Source: Tannerella sp. (GTDB lineage: Bacteria > Bacteroidota > Bacteroidia > Bacteroidales > Tannerellaceae). From it: a DNA stretch of 8,536 nt. Shown here piece by piece: positions 1 to 6,075 of the stretch (position 1 is its first letter; the number at the start of each line of letters is the position of its first letter). Under the pieces are notes generated by a model. The model was not told where the DNA came from. It searched no databases and saw only the letters and a list, made by a program, of their open reading frames with translations. The translations under genes were made by a program, and so were the position numbers. The stretch covers positions 1-8,536 of the forward strand of contig JAISJX010000114.1 in the NCBI GenBank assembly GCA_031261145.1. The letters are read 5' to 3'.

Positions 1-177
1 ATTCTTAGATTTTTATTTGAGTGTGCAAATGGACTGATTGTGCTTCATGCGGCGAAAATGGTCCATCGCGATATAAAGTCAACGAACATATTTCGGACTA
101 AAGATGATGTGTGCAAAATAGGTTTGTGTTATATTGTTAAACATGATATTTTGTTAATAGATAATGTTTGTTTTTAA
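1..177 (+). pseudogene. Truncated Hanks-type Ser/Thr protein kinase remnant (5' end outside window)
   Basis: Frame 1 is open from the window edge to a TAA at 175-177 and reads as the middle of a eukaryotic-like protein kinase catalytic domain. A helix resembling the kinase 'GLxxLH' stretch (GLIVLH, residues 11-16 of the fragment) leads into MVHRDIKSTNIF (20-31). This is the catalytic loop with the HRD aspartate (codon 24, bases 70-72), the loop lysine K26 and the metal-binding asparagine N29. The following KDDVCKI matches the strand before the DFG motif, but DFG is absent: the text goes straight to GLCYIVK, as if xDF had been lost in frame or DFG replaced by LCY. The frame stops 18 residues after KI, before any APE motif or C-lobe helices. 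A complete kinase would need more than 100 further residues, so this is probably decayed or truncated. Upstream parts (P-loop, VAIK lysine) lie outside the window. The family call is strong; inactivity is inferred. Confidence 0.72.
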
Positions 178-224
178 TATGACAAAATTATTTGCAAACA
201 ATCACGAAAAAATAATTTGTTTTA

Positions 225-256
225 TTGGAAATATTGGGAATAAAAGCCTACCTTTG
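225..256 (+). promoter_or_regulatory. Putative Bacteroidota promoter for the PIN-toxin module
   Basis: TACCTTTG at 249-256 matches the Bacteroidota -7 element TAnnTTTG. A TTG at 225-227 lies 21 nt upstream as a possible -33 element. Transcription would begin near 263, leaving about 10 nt before the ATG at 273. This placement argues against the in-frame TTG at 225 as the translation start. Confidence 0.6.
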
Positions 257-272
257 CAAAAAAAGATACAAG

Positions 273-734
273 ATGAAAGGTCGAAAATTAGTTTTATACT
301 TGGATACTTCTGTAATTGGCGGTTATTACGATACGGAATTTGAAAAGGAAACGAAAGTTTTGTTTGATAATATCCAAAAAGAAACATTCGATATTCTGTA
401 TTCCAACACTACGGAAGACGAACTATTGAATGCTCCTCAGCTTGTAAAGGAATTGCTAAATAAAATTCCAATAAGTTGTAAGCGAAAAGTGGAACTGACA
501 AATGAAGCCATAAATCTTGCAGACTGTTATATTCAAGAAAAAGTAGTTGGGAAAACCAGCAGGGAAGATTGTTTTCATATTGCTTTGGCAACCATTCACA
601 GAGCCGATATTTTGGTTAGCTGGAATTTCAAGCATATAGTAAATGTAATGAGAATACGGGGATATAATTCCGTCAATATAAAATATGGTTATCCTACGAT
701 TGATATTCGTTCACCTAAAGAGATTGTAATATGA
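273..734 (+). CDS. PIN-domain ribonuclease toxin, VapC-like
   Basis: This 153-residue protein is a single PIN domain, the metal-dependent RNase fold of VapC-type toxins, which inhibit translation by cutting RNA. The N-terminal strand LVLYLDTSVI carries the first acidic residue, D11. A central TTEDEL supplies E50. The C-terminal half has REDCFHIALATIHRADILVS with D99 and D112, followed by WNFKH (117-121), a pattern typical of many PIN toxins. The acidic set needed to hold the metal is therefore intact. The ATG at 273 is chosen over an upstream in-frame TTG because the promoter element lies between them. The stop codon overlaps the start of the next small gene (ATGA, 731-734), as expected for a translationally coupled toxin-antitoxin pair, although here the toxin comes first. 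The RNA target cannot be inferred. Base composition is clearly more AT-rich than in the genes downstream, suggesting acquisition by transfer. Confidence 0.88.
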   Translation: MKGRKLVLYLDTSVIGGYYDTEFEKETKVLFDNIQKETFDILYSNTTEDELLNAPQLVKELLNKIPISCKRKVELTNEAINLADCYIQEKVVGKTSREDCFHIALATIHRADILVSWNFKHIVNVMRIRGYNSVNIKYGYPTIDIRSPKEIVI

Positions 735-889
735 AAAAGAAAAAAACAGAAGCCATAGAAGGCTTCAGGGCCGTCGAATTTATGCGTGAAACCCGTAGCC
801 GGATAAACAGGGAAACGCAAGGTATGGGTTTTGAAGAACTCAAAAAGTATTTTGATAACAGACGGGCAAAGGTTCAGATACAACCATAG
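731..889 (+). CDS. Small protein, presumed antitoxin of the PIN toxin
   Basis: A 52-residue open frame starts at the ATG that overlaps the toxin stop codon by four bases and ends at TAG (887-889). It opens with a lysine-rich tail (MKKKKTEAIEG), then FRAVEFMRETRSRINRET, a predicted amphipathic helix, then GMGFEELKKYFDNRR. The pattern hydrophobic-VExxRExRxxIxxET-GMxxEELxxYFxxRR resembles the short partners encoded next to PIN toxins in Bacteroidota and cyanobacteria, which wrap around the toxin. No helix-turn-helix, ribbon-helix-helix or AbrB-type DNA-binding domain is visible, so whether it represses its own promoter is open. The assignment rests on overlap with the toxin gene, size, charge and this pattern. 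Function is inferred from context. Confidence 0.72.
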   Translation: MKKKKTEAIEGFRAVEFMRETRSRINRETQGMGFEELKKYFDNRRAKVQIQP

Positions 890-916
890 TATGTGTGTTG
901 TCGGTTTTTATTATCA

Positions 917-936
917 GGATTTGCAATCCGTTTTAT
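917..936 (+). terminator. Possible weak terminator after the toxin-antitoxin pair
   Basis: GGATT (917-921) and AATCC (925-929) form a five-base-pair stem with a three-base loop, followed by GTTTTA. The stem is short and the T-run brief, so this is a weak candidate. GGATTTG (917-923) could instead pair with CAAATCC (944-950). The remaining bases to about 1020 show no gene, RNA or repeat that I can recognise. Confidence 0.28.
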
Positions 937-1023
937 GTACAAACAAATCCGCACAGGTCTAATCGCAAGCCCCCCACAGTTTTAGGAGTCATGCAAAATA
1001 GATATTAGCGCCTCAAAATAATA

Positions 1024-1058
1024 TTTGGCTGTTAAATCAAAAAAAATCGTTACCTTTG
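1024..1058 (+). promoter_or_regulatory. Putative promoter for the peptidase-phosphatase unit
   Basis: TACCTTTG at 1051-1058 is an exact match to the Bacteroidota -7 element. TTTG at 1024-1027 is a candidate -33 element, 23 nt upstream and so slightly far. The start site would fall near 1064, about 20 nt before the ATG at 1083. Confidence 0.6.
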
Positions 1059-1082
1059 TGGACTGTAAAGAAAAGGCAAAAA

Positions 1083-2261
1083 ATGAGTGATAGTATGTTA
1101 TTGTCGGAAGATTTGCAAGTCAGGCGAAAACGTGTACGGGAAGCGATGTTGCACGTGGGCGCAGATGCCTGTTTGCTGAGTGTGGATGTGAATCTCTATT
1201 ACCTGACCGGACGGATTTTCTCCGGTTATTTTTATATTTCTGCCGATGGGGAGACCTGTTCGTTTGTGAAGCGTCCGGCTGAATGGTCGGGCGAGGGGGT
1301 GGTATCTATCCGGAAACCGGAGCAAATCAGTGAGTTCTTTGAATCGGAAGGGCGAAGTTTGCCTGAGAAAATTTTGCTTGAGGCGGATGAGATAAATTAT
1401 AACGAATACCTGCGTTTGCAGGCTGTGTTCCGATCGTCGGAAACGGGTAATGCTTCGGGTTTGATGCGCGAGGTACGCGAAATAAAGACTCCCTGGGAGA
1501 TTTCGCAACTGCGTATTTCTTCGCAACTGCATTCCAAAGCGTACGAAAAAGTGACGTCCTGTTTTCGGCCGGGAATGACGGATTTGGAGTTTCAGGCGGA
1601 GATTGAAAAGAACATGCGTGTACTCGGTTCGGTCGGCATTGTGTATGTTTATGGCGCCAATATGCACCTTTTTATGGGAAGCGTCCTGGCGGGAGCGAAT
1701 GCCGAAGCGCCTTCGCCGTTTGACTTCGCTTTGGGCGGCGGCGGACGGGATGCCATTTTCCCGATTGGGGCGAATGGCACGGCGCTGAAAGAAGGAATGG
1801 CGGTCATGGTCGATATGGCCGGTAATTTCACGGCATATATGACGGATATGACGCGCGTGTTCTCTATCGGGAAACTGCCTGAATTGGCTTATCGGGCGCA
1901 TCAGGTCGCGTTGGATATTCAGGACGGGATGATGCGGACGGCTCATCCCGGCGTTCCATGCGCGGAACTGTATAACCGGGCGTTTGCCAAAGTGGAAAAA
2001 GAAGGACTGGCGGACTATTTTATGGGTACGAAGCAACAGTCTAAATTTGTGGGACACGGTATCGGTCTGCATCTCAACGAACAACCGGTATTGACCGCTC
2101 GCTCGAAAGAGCATTTACGGCCGGGTATGACGTTCGCCTTTGAACCCAAATTTGTGATTCCGGAGGTAGGCGCGGTTGGTATCGAAAACACGTTTTTGGT
2201 GACGGAAACGGGCGTGGAGAAGATTACGGATTTTGACGAACAAATCATCCCGATGTATTGA
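1083..2261 (+). CDS. M24 family metallopeptidase, Xaa-Pro aminopeptidase type
   Basis: This cytoplasmic enzyme of 392 residues has the pita-bread fold. It is expected to remove an N-terminal residue preceding proline from peptides using two divalent metal ions. The first 130 or so residues form a creatinase-like N-terminal domain (for example VNLYYLTGR near 37-45). The catalytic domain begins around REIKTPWEI. All five metal ligands are visible: D244 (MVDMAG), D255 (MTDMTR), H325 (FVGHGIGLHL), E354 (FAFEPKF) and E368 (GIENTF). Length is normal for the Bacteroidota homologues. The ATG at 1083 is preferred because the in-frame TTG at 1056 lies inside the -7 promoter element. No signal peptide is seen. 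The next gene, an exported phosphatase, begins 40 nt downstream without its own recognisable promoter, so the two are likely co-transcribed. Other M24 members (prolidase, creatinase) share these ligands, so exact substrate preference is inferred. Confidence 0.9.
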   Translation: MSDSMLLSEDLQVRRKRVREAMLHVGADACLLSVDVNLYYLTGRIFSGYFYISADGETCSFVKRPAEWSGEGVVSIRKPEQISEFFESEGRSLPEKILLEADEINYNEYLRLQAVFRSSETGNASGLMREVREIKTPWEISQLRISSQLHSKAYEKVTSCFRPGMTDLEFQAEIEKNMRVLGSVGIVYVYGANMHLFMGSVLAGANAEAPSPFDFALGGGGRDAIFPIGANGTALKEGMAVMVDMAGNFTAYMTDMTRVFSIGKLPELAYRAHQVALDIQDGMMRTAHPGVPCAELYNRAFAKVEKEGLADYFMGTKQQSKFVGHGIGLHLNEQPVLTARSKEHLRPGMTFAFEPKFVIPEVGAVGIENTFLVTETGVEKITDFDEQIIPMY

Positions 2262-2301
2262 AGCAAACTTAATGATAAGTGATTAAACAATTAAAATATG
2301 T

Positions 2302-4005
2302 ATGTACATGAAAAAGCAATTTATTCTGACTTTTTTGCTGGTAATCTTCGTATTACCGGCAAGACCTGTTGAACCGGCGCAGGTTAAACCGGTTAAAAAC
2401 ATTATTTTACTGATACCGGACGGCACATCGTTAGCAACCGTTTCGGCAGCCCGGTGGTATCAGTGGTATTTACATGCGGACAAGCCCAAGTTGGCCATCG
2501 ATCCCTATCTCTGCGGTACGGTGCGCACCCATTCATCGAATGCCCCGATTGGCGATTCGGCGCCCACAACGTCCTGCTACATGACCGGTTATCCGAGTTT
2601 GCCCGGATACGTCGCCACCTATCCGGTTAGTGACGCAGCCAATGACATTTATCCGAATGACCCGGCGAAAGCGTACCAACCCCTGACGACGCTTTTGGAA
2701 GCGGCTAAGATTCTGCAAAAAAAGTCCACGGGATTAGTGTTCACATGCGAATTTCCACATGCGACGCCGGCGGACTGCTCGTCGCACAGCTATAACCGCG
2801 GACGCTACGACTGGATTGCGCCCCAGATGGTGCACAACGACTTGGATGTAGTGATTGGTGGCGGCGTTTCGCTGTTGTCGGAGGCTGACGAAGCTTACCT
2901 GAAAGCCAATGGCTATGGCGTATATAAAAATGATATAAGCGGGATGCGCGCTTACGCCGGAAATAAAATGTGGGCTTTGTATAATGACAAGGACATGGCT
3001 TACGACCTTGACCGGGACGCCTCCAAAGAACCTTCGATAGAAGAAATGACCCAAACAGCCATTCGGAAACTGTCTAAAAATGAAAATGGGTTCTTCCTGA
3101 TGGTGGAAGGCAGCAAAGTCGATTGGGCGGCGCATGCCAACGACCCGGCGGCGATGATAACGGAGTTTCTGGCTTTCGACCGCGCCTGCAAGGTTGCGCT
3201 TGAATTTGCCCGTCAGAATGGAGAAACGGCCATCGTAGTTGTTCCCGATCATGGTAACAGCGGAATCAGTATAGGCGCTCGTACCTGCGGCGGGTACGGC
3301 AGCATGACCAAAGACGACCTCTTTCATTCGATTGCACAAGTGAAACTGACGGCCGATGGTTTCGCCCAAAAACTGAACAGCGAACCGGCATCGGCTGTAC
3401 AACGGATTTTTCGCGAATATGCAGGTTTTGAACTGACGGCCGATGAAATAAACGCATTAAATCAGTGTAAAGGTTACAAAAACAGCCCTGTCCCGGAAGC
3501 CGAACGTTCGGACAAAGGCGTGCTTGCGTCGCTTTACAGCAGTTCGCTGAATGGCTTTGTCGCAAAACTGATCACCTCGAAAACCTGTTTCGGTTTTACT
3601 ACCGGCGGGCATACCGGCGAAGAAGTATTTCTGGCGGCTTATCATCCTGCCGGGACATTGCCGCTGGGAATGAATACGAATATAGAGTTGAATCATTATA
3701 TGACCGCTTTATTCGGGCTTACCGGTCAGTTGGATGAACTGACGTCCAAGATATTTGTCCCGCATACCCAGGTGTTTAAGGATTATACGATCCAAGTGGT
3801 TCCACCGGCTGAAGAAAAAGGAAGCCCGACATTGGTGGTGAAAACCAAGAAAAAACAATTGACCATTTCGCCATTCACAAATATCGTGAAATTAGGGTCT
3901 GGGAAAAAGACGACAGAAGAAGTGCGATTGCAATCCGTCATTGTTTACGTGGATGCCAATCAAACTTTTTATTTGCCGGAATCATTAACCGAGTATTTAA
4001 AATAA
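2302..4005 (+). CDS. Exported alkaline phosphatase
   Basis: This protein of 567 residues belongs to the classical PhoA-type alkaline phosphatase family, which hydrolyses phosphomonoesters in the periplasm using two zinc ions and one magnesium ion. A basic start and hydrophobic core (KKQFILTFLLVIFVLPA) form a signal peptide. Catalytic elements appear in order: D40 (LIPDG), nucleophile S86 in GDSAPTT, H153 and T155 in HATPAD, E269 (MVEGSKVDWAAH), D274 and H278, D316-H317 (VPDHG), and H437 (TTGGHTGE). The positions equivalent to E. coli PhoA D153 and K328 are His and Trp, the pair known from cold-active homologues such as TAB5. The last 80 or so residues after IFVPHTQ are a strand-rich tail beyond the catalytic core. 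The start may be this ATG or the one two codons later (2308). A strong terminator follows 6 nt after the stop codon. Phosphate regulation is plausible, but no operator is recognised. Confidence 0.93.
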   Translation: MYMKKQFILTFLLVIFVLPARPVEPAQVKPVKNIILLIPDGTSLATVSAARWYQWYLHADKPKLAIDPYLCGTVRTHSSNAPIGDSAPTTSCYMTGYPSLPGYVATYPVSDAANDIYPNDPAKAYQPLTTLLEAAKILQKKSTGLVFTCEFPHATPADCSSHSYNRGRYDWIAPQMVHNDLDVVIGGGVSLLSEADEAYLKANGYGVYKNDISGMRAYAGNKMWALYNDKDMAYDLDRDASKEPSIEEMTQTAIRKLSKNENGFFLMVEGSKVDWAAHANDPAAMITEFLAFDRACKVALEFARQNGETAIVVVPDHGNSGISIGARTCGGYGSMTKDDLFHSIAQVKLTADGFAQKLNSEPASAVQRIFREYAGFELTADEINALNQCKGYKNSPVPEAERSDKGVLASLYSSSLNGFVAKLITSKTCFGFTTGGHTGEEVFLAAYHPAGTLPLGMNTNIELNHYMTALFGLTGQLDELTSKIFVPHTQVFKDYTIQVVPPAEEKGSPTLVVKTKKKQLTISPFTNIVKLGSGKKTTEEVRLQSVIVYVDANQTFYLPESLTEYLK

Positions 4006-4010
4006 AAATA

Positions 4011-4049
4011 AAAAAAGCGGAGATGTTTGTTGCATTTCCGCTTTTTTTT
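4011..4049 (+). terminator. Strong intrinsic terminator after the phosphatase gene
   Basis: The stem AGCGGAGATG (4016-4025) pairs with CATTTCCGCT (4033-4042), with one G-T wobble, around a seven-base loop. It is flanked by an A-run (4011-4015) and a run of T (4042-4049). The A/T flanks extend the stem and could allow termination in either direction. Confidence 0.88.
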
Positions 4050-4058
4050 GTACGTTTG
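4026..4058 (+). promoter_or_regulatory. Putative pyrB promoter overlapping the upstream terminator
   Basis: TACGTTTG at 4051-4058 matches the -7 element TAnnTTTG. Candidate -33 elements are TTTG at 4026-4029 (21 nt away) and TTG at 4030-4032 (18 nt away); both lie in the terminator hairpin loop. Transcription would start near 4064, giving a leader of roughly 13 nt, too short for a PyrR-type or leader-peptide attenuator. Confidence 0.6.
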
Positions 4059-4077
4059 TATAAATAATCAGTGAACC

Positions 4078-4995
4078 ATGTTGTGTAAAAGTTTAGTTTC
4101 GATAGACCAATGTACAAAAGAGGATATTCTTCGCATATTGGACAATACAAAGAGATTTGAGGCAGTCCCGAACCGGAGATTGCTGGAAGGAAAAGTCGCG
4201 GCTACCCTGTTTTTCGAGCCATCGACCCGTACACGGTTGAGTTTTGAGACGGCCGTCAATCGTCTGGGCGGCCGGGTGGTCGGTTTTCAGGACGCATCAA
4301 CGACCAGTTCGTCCAAAGGAGAAACGCTGAAAGATACCATCCAGATTGTCAGCAATTATGCGGATGTGATTATCATGCGGCATCACTTGGATGGCGCGGC
4401 GCGTTATGCTTCCGAGGTGACGCCCGTTCCGATTGTGAATGCCGGCGACGGCAGCAATCAGCATCCTTCGCAGACGCTGTTGGATATGTATTCCATGCAG
4501 AAGACGCAGGGGAAATTAGAGAATCTGACCATTACGATGGTGGGCGATCTGAAATACGGCCGCACCGTACATTCGCTGATTGTCGGGATGTCGCACTTCA
4601 ACCCGAACTTTCATTTCATTGCACCGGACGAATTGCGGATGCCCGACGAACAGAAGCGATATTGCGCCTTGCATGCTATCAACCATAAAGAGCATATCGC
4701 TTTCACGGAAGATATTATCAATCAGACGGATATTCTGTATATGACGCGCGTACAGCGTGAACGGTTTACGGATTTGGCCGAATACGAACGGGTGAAGAAT
4801 GTGTATATCCTGCATAATAAGATGCTGGAAAACAGCCGTCCGAACCTGCGTGTGCTGCATCCGCTACCGCGTGTAAACGAGATTTCGTATGATGTGGACA
4901 ATAATCCGAAAGCGTACTACATTCAGCAAGCCCGCAACGGGTTGTTTACGCGCCAGGCTATTTTGTGTGATGTTTTAGGAATTGAAGTAGAATAA
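4078..4995 (+). CDS. pyrB: Aspartate carbamoyltransferase catalytic chain
   Basis: PyrB joins carbamoyl phosphate and aspartate to make N-carbamoyl-aspartate, the committed step of de novo pyrimidine synthesis, as catalytic trimers in the cytoplasm. At 305 residues it has the standard length. Carbamoyl-phosphate contacts are visible in [13 protein letters not shown] (S49-T-R-T-R53). The mobile loop SSSKGET (77-83) supplies the serine and lysine that reach the neighbouring subunit. Further signatures are R101 in [16 protein letters not shown] (121-132, with H129), [11 protein letters not shown] (156-166), the aspartate-binding MTRVQRERF (222-230) and HPLPRVNEI (261-269). Nothing catalytic is missing. 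The regulatory chain gene follows after 17 nt. Organisation with pyrI indicates an E. coli-like dodecameric, allosteric enzyme. It is expressed from the promoter just downstream of the phosphatase terminator. Confidence 0.98.
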   Translation: MLCKSLVSIDQCTKEDILRILDNTKRFEAVPNRRLLEGKVAATLFFEPSTRTRLSFETAVNRLGGRVVGFQDASTTSSSKGETLKDTIQIVSNYADVIIMRHHLDGAARYASEVTPVPIVNAGDGSNQHPSQTLLDMYSMQKTQGKLENLTITMVGDLKYGRTVHSLIVGMSHFNPNFHFIAPDELRMPDEQKRYCALHAINHKEHIAFTEDIINQTDILYMTRVQRERFTDLAEYERVKNVYILHNKMLENSRPNLRVLHPLPRVNEISYDVDNNPKAYYIQQARNGLFTRQAILCDVLGIEVE

Positions 4996-5012
4996 CCCAT
5001 AAAATCAAAACA

Positions 5013-5471
5013 ATGGAAGTAAAGAGAGAATTACAGGTTGCAGCGTTGGAAAATGGTACGGCTATCGACCATATTCCACCCGAACAGTTGTTTAAAGTGG
5101 CTTCGTTGCTCGAATTAGATAAGATGAATAACCAGATTACGATTGGGAATAATTTTCAGAGCAAGAAGATGGAGCGGAAAGGGGTGATTAAAATCGCCGA
5201 TAAGTTTTTCAAGGAAGATGAGATTAACCGTATCGCCTTAGTCGCTCCGAATGTGGTGCTTAACGTGATTCGCGGCTATCAGGTAGTCGAAAAGAAACGG
5301 GTCAGCCTGCCGAACCGGTTGGAGGGTCTCGTGAAGTGTAATAATCCGAAATGTATTACCAACAACGAGCCGATGGTTTCGCGTTTTGACGTGATTGACC
5401 TTGAGAAGGTGACGATTAAATGCGCTTACTGCGAACGGAGAATCAATAAAGAAGATATACTGATTAAATAA
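5013..5471 (+). CDS. pyrI: Aspartate carbamoyltransferase regulatory chain
   Basis: PyrI dimers bind nucleotides and link PyrB trimers, transmitting feedback control by CTP/UTP and activation by ATP. The protein has 152 residues, matching E. coli PyrI. The zinc domain that contacts PyrB has all four cysteines: C109 and C114 (CNNPKC), C137 and C140 (CAYC). Effector-site residues known from E. coli are present at the same numbers: D19, H20, K60, N84 and K94. This supports a working allosteric site. The leader before the ATG is A-rich with no clear Shine-Dalgarno sequence, as is usual in Bacteroidota. The gene lies 17 nt after pyrB, and its TAA abuts an in-frame ATG of the following reading frame. 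Confidence 0.97.
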   Translation: MEVKRELQVAALENGTAIDHIPPEQLFKVASLLELDKMNNQITIGNNFQSKKMERKGVIKIADKFFKEDEINRIALVAPNVVLNVIRGYQVVEKKRVSLPNRLEGLVKCNNPKCITNNEPMVSRFDVIDLEKVTIKCAYCERRINKEDILIK

Positions 5472-5507
5472 ATGACCGGCGGCGTTTTAAAATCAACAGG
5501 AAAAAAG

Positions 5508-6071
5508 ATGAAACAAGACTGGAAACCGGGGACGATGATTTATCCCCTGCCGGCAGTAATGATTAGCTGCGGCAATGAGCCATCCGAGTATAATATATTA
5601 ACCGTCAGTTGGGTGGGCACGATATGTTCCAATCCGCCGATGTGTTATATCTCCGTGCGTCCGGAACGGCATTCGTATCCGATTCTGAGAAAGAATATGG
5701 AATTTGTGATAAACCTCACAACGTTGGACATGGCATACTCAACGGACTGGTGCGGTGTTGTTTCGGGCAAAGACCATCGTAAGTTCGAGGAGATGAAACT
5801 TACGCCGGAAAAAGCGTCTGTGGTCGGCGCTCCGTTGATTGGGGAGTCGCCGCTGTGTATTGAGTGCCGGGTGAAAGAGGTTTTGGCTTTGGGCAGTCAT
5901 GATATGTTTGTTTCCGAGGTCGTTAATGTGCGCATTGATGATACCTATCTTGACCCGGAAACCGGCGCTTTTGATATGCAGCGCGCTAATTTGTTGGTGT
6001 ATATACATGGCAAATATTATGGAATAGGGGAATTAATCGGACAATTCGGATGGTCGGTAAAGAAAAAATAA
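5508..6071 (+). CDS. Flavin reductase family (FMN-binding) protein
   Basis: This 187-residue protein matches the flavin reductase-like split-barrel fold that binds FMN and commonly reduces it with NAD(P)H or serves as a small flavoprotein. Recognisable family segments are NILTVSWVGTICSNPPMCYI (29-48), SVRPERHSY (49-57), FVINLTT (66-72), DWCGVVSGKDHRKFE (80-94), the APLIGESPLCIEC stretch (108-120), and a closing GKYYGIGELIG. The ATG at 5508 is preferred: it follows AGGAAAAAAG and gives the N terminus MKQDWKPGT that I expect for Bacteroidales homologues. An ATG at 5472, abutting the pyrI stop, would add twelve residues. It sits in the pyrBI unit, a neighbourhood seen in other Bacteroidales, although no known pyrimidine reaction requires it. 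Its electron acceptor is unknown. Transcription with pyrBI is inferred from the short gap. Confidence 0.88.
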   Translation: MKQDWKPGTMIYPLPAVMISCGNEPSEYNILTVSWVGTICSNPPMCYISVRPERHSYPILRKNMEFVINLTTLDMAYSTDWCGVVSGKDHRKFEEMKLTPEKASVVGAPLIGESPLCIECRVKEVLALGSHDMFVSEVVNVRIDDTYLDPETGAFDMQRANLLVYIHGKYYGIGELIGQFGWSVKKK

Positions 6072-6075
6072 ATCC

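Noticed and set aside
225..272. N-terminal extension of the PIN toxin from a TTG at 225
   Set aside because: The -7 promoter element at 249-256 lies within it, and the PIN domain begins naturally with the ATG at 273.
1056..1082. N-terminal extension of the M24 peptidase from a TTG at 1056
   Set aside because: The TTG is part of the -7 element at 1051-1058, so it would not be in the transcript.
1098..2114. Long minus-strand open frame (338 codons) opposite the M24 peptidase gene
   Set aside because: It is antisense to a gene with all catalytic residues. Its translation is rich in Arg, His and Phe with no recognisable domain, as expected for a mirror frame of coding DNA.
2734..3402. Minus-strand open frame (222 codons) opposite the alkaline phosphatase gene
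   Set aside because: It is antisense to the phosphatase catalytic core, has no recognisable domain, and no promoter or leader was seen.
4059..4077. Leader attenuator or riboswitch before pyrB
   Set aside because: The predicted untranslated leader is only about 13 nt, too short for a leader peptide, a PyrR-binding hairpin or an aptamer.
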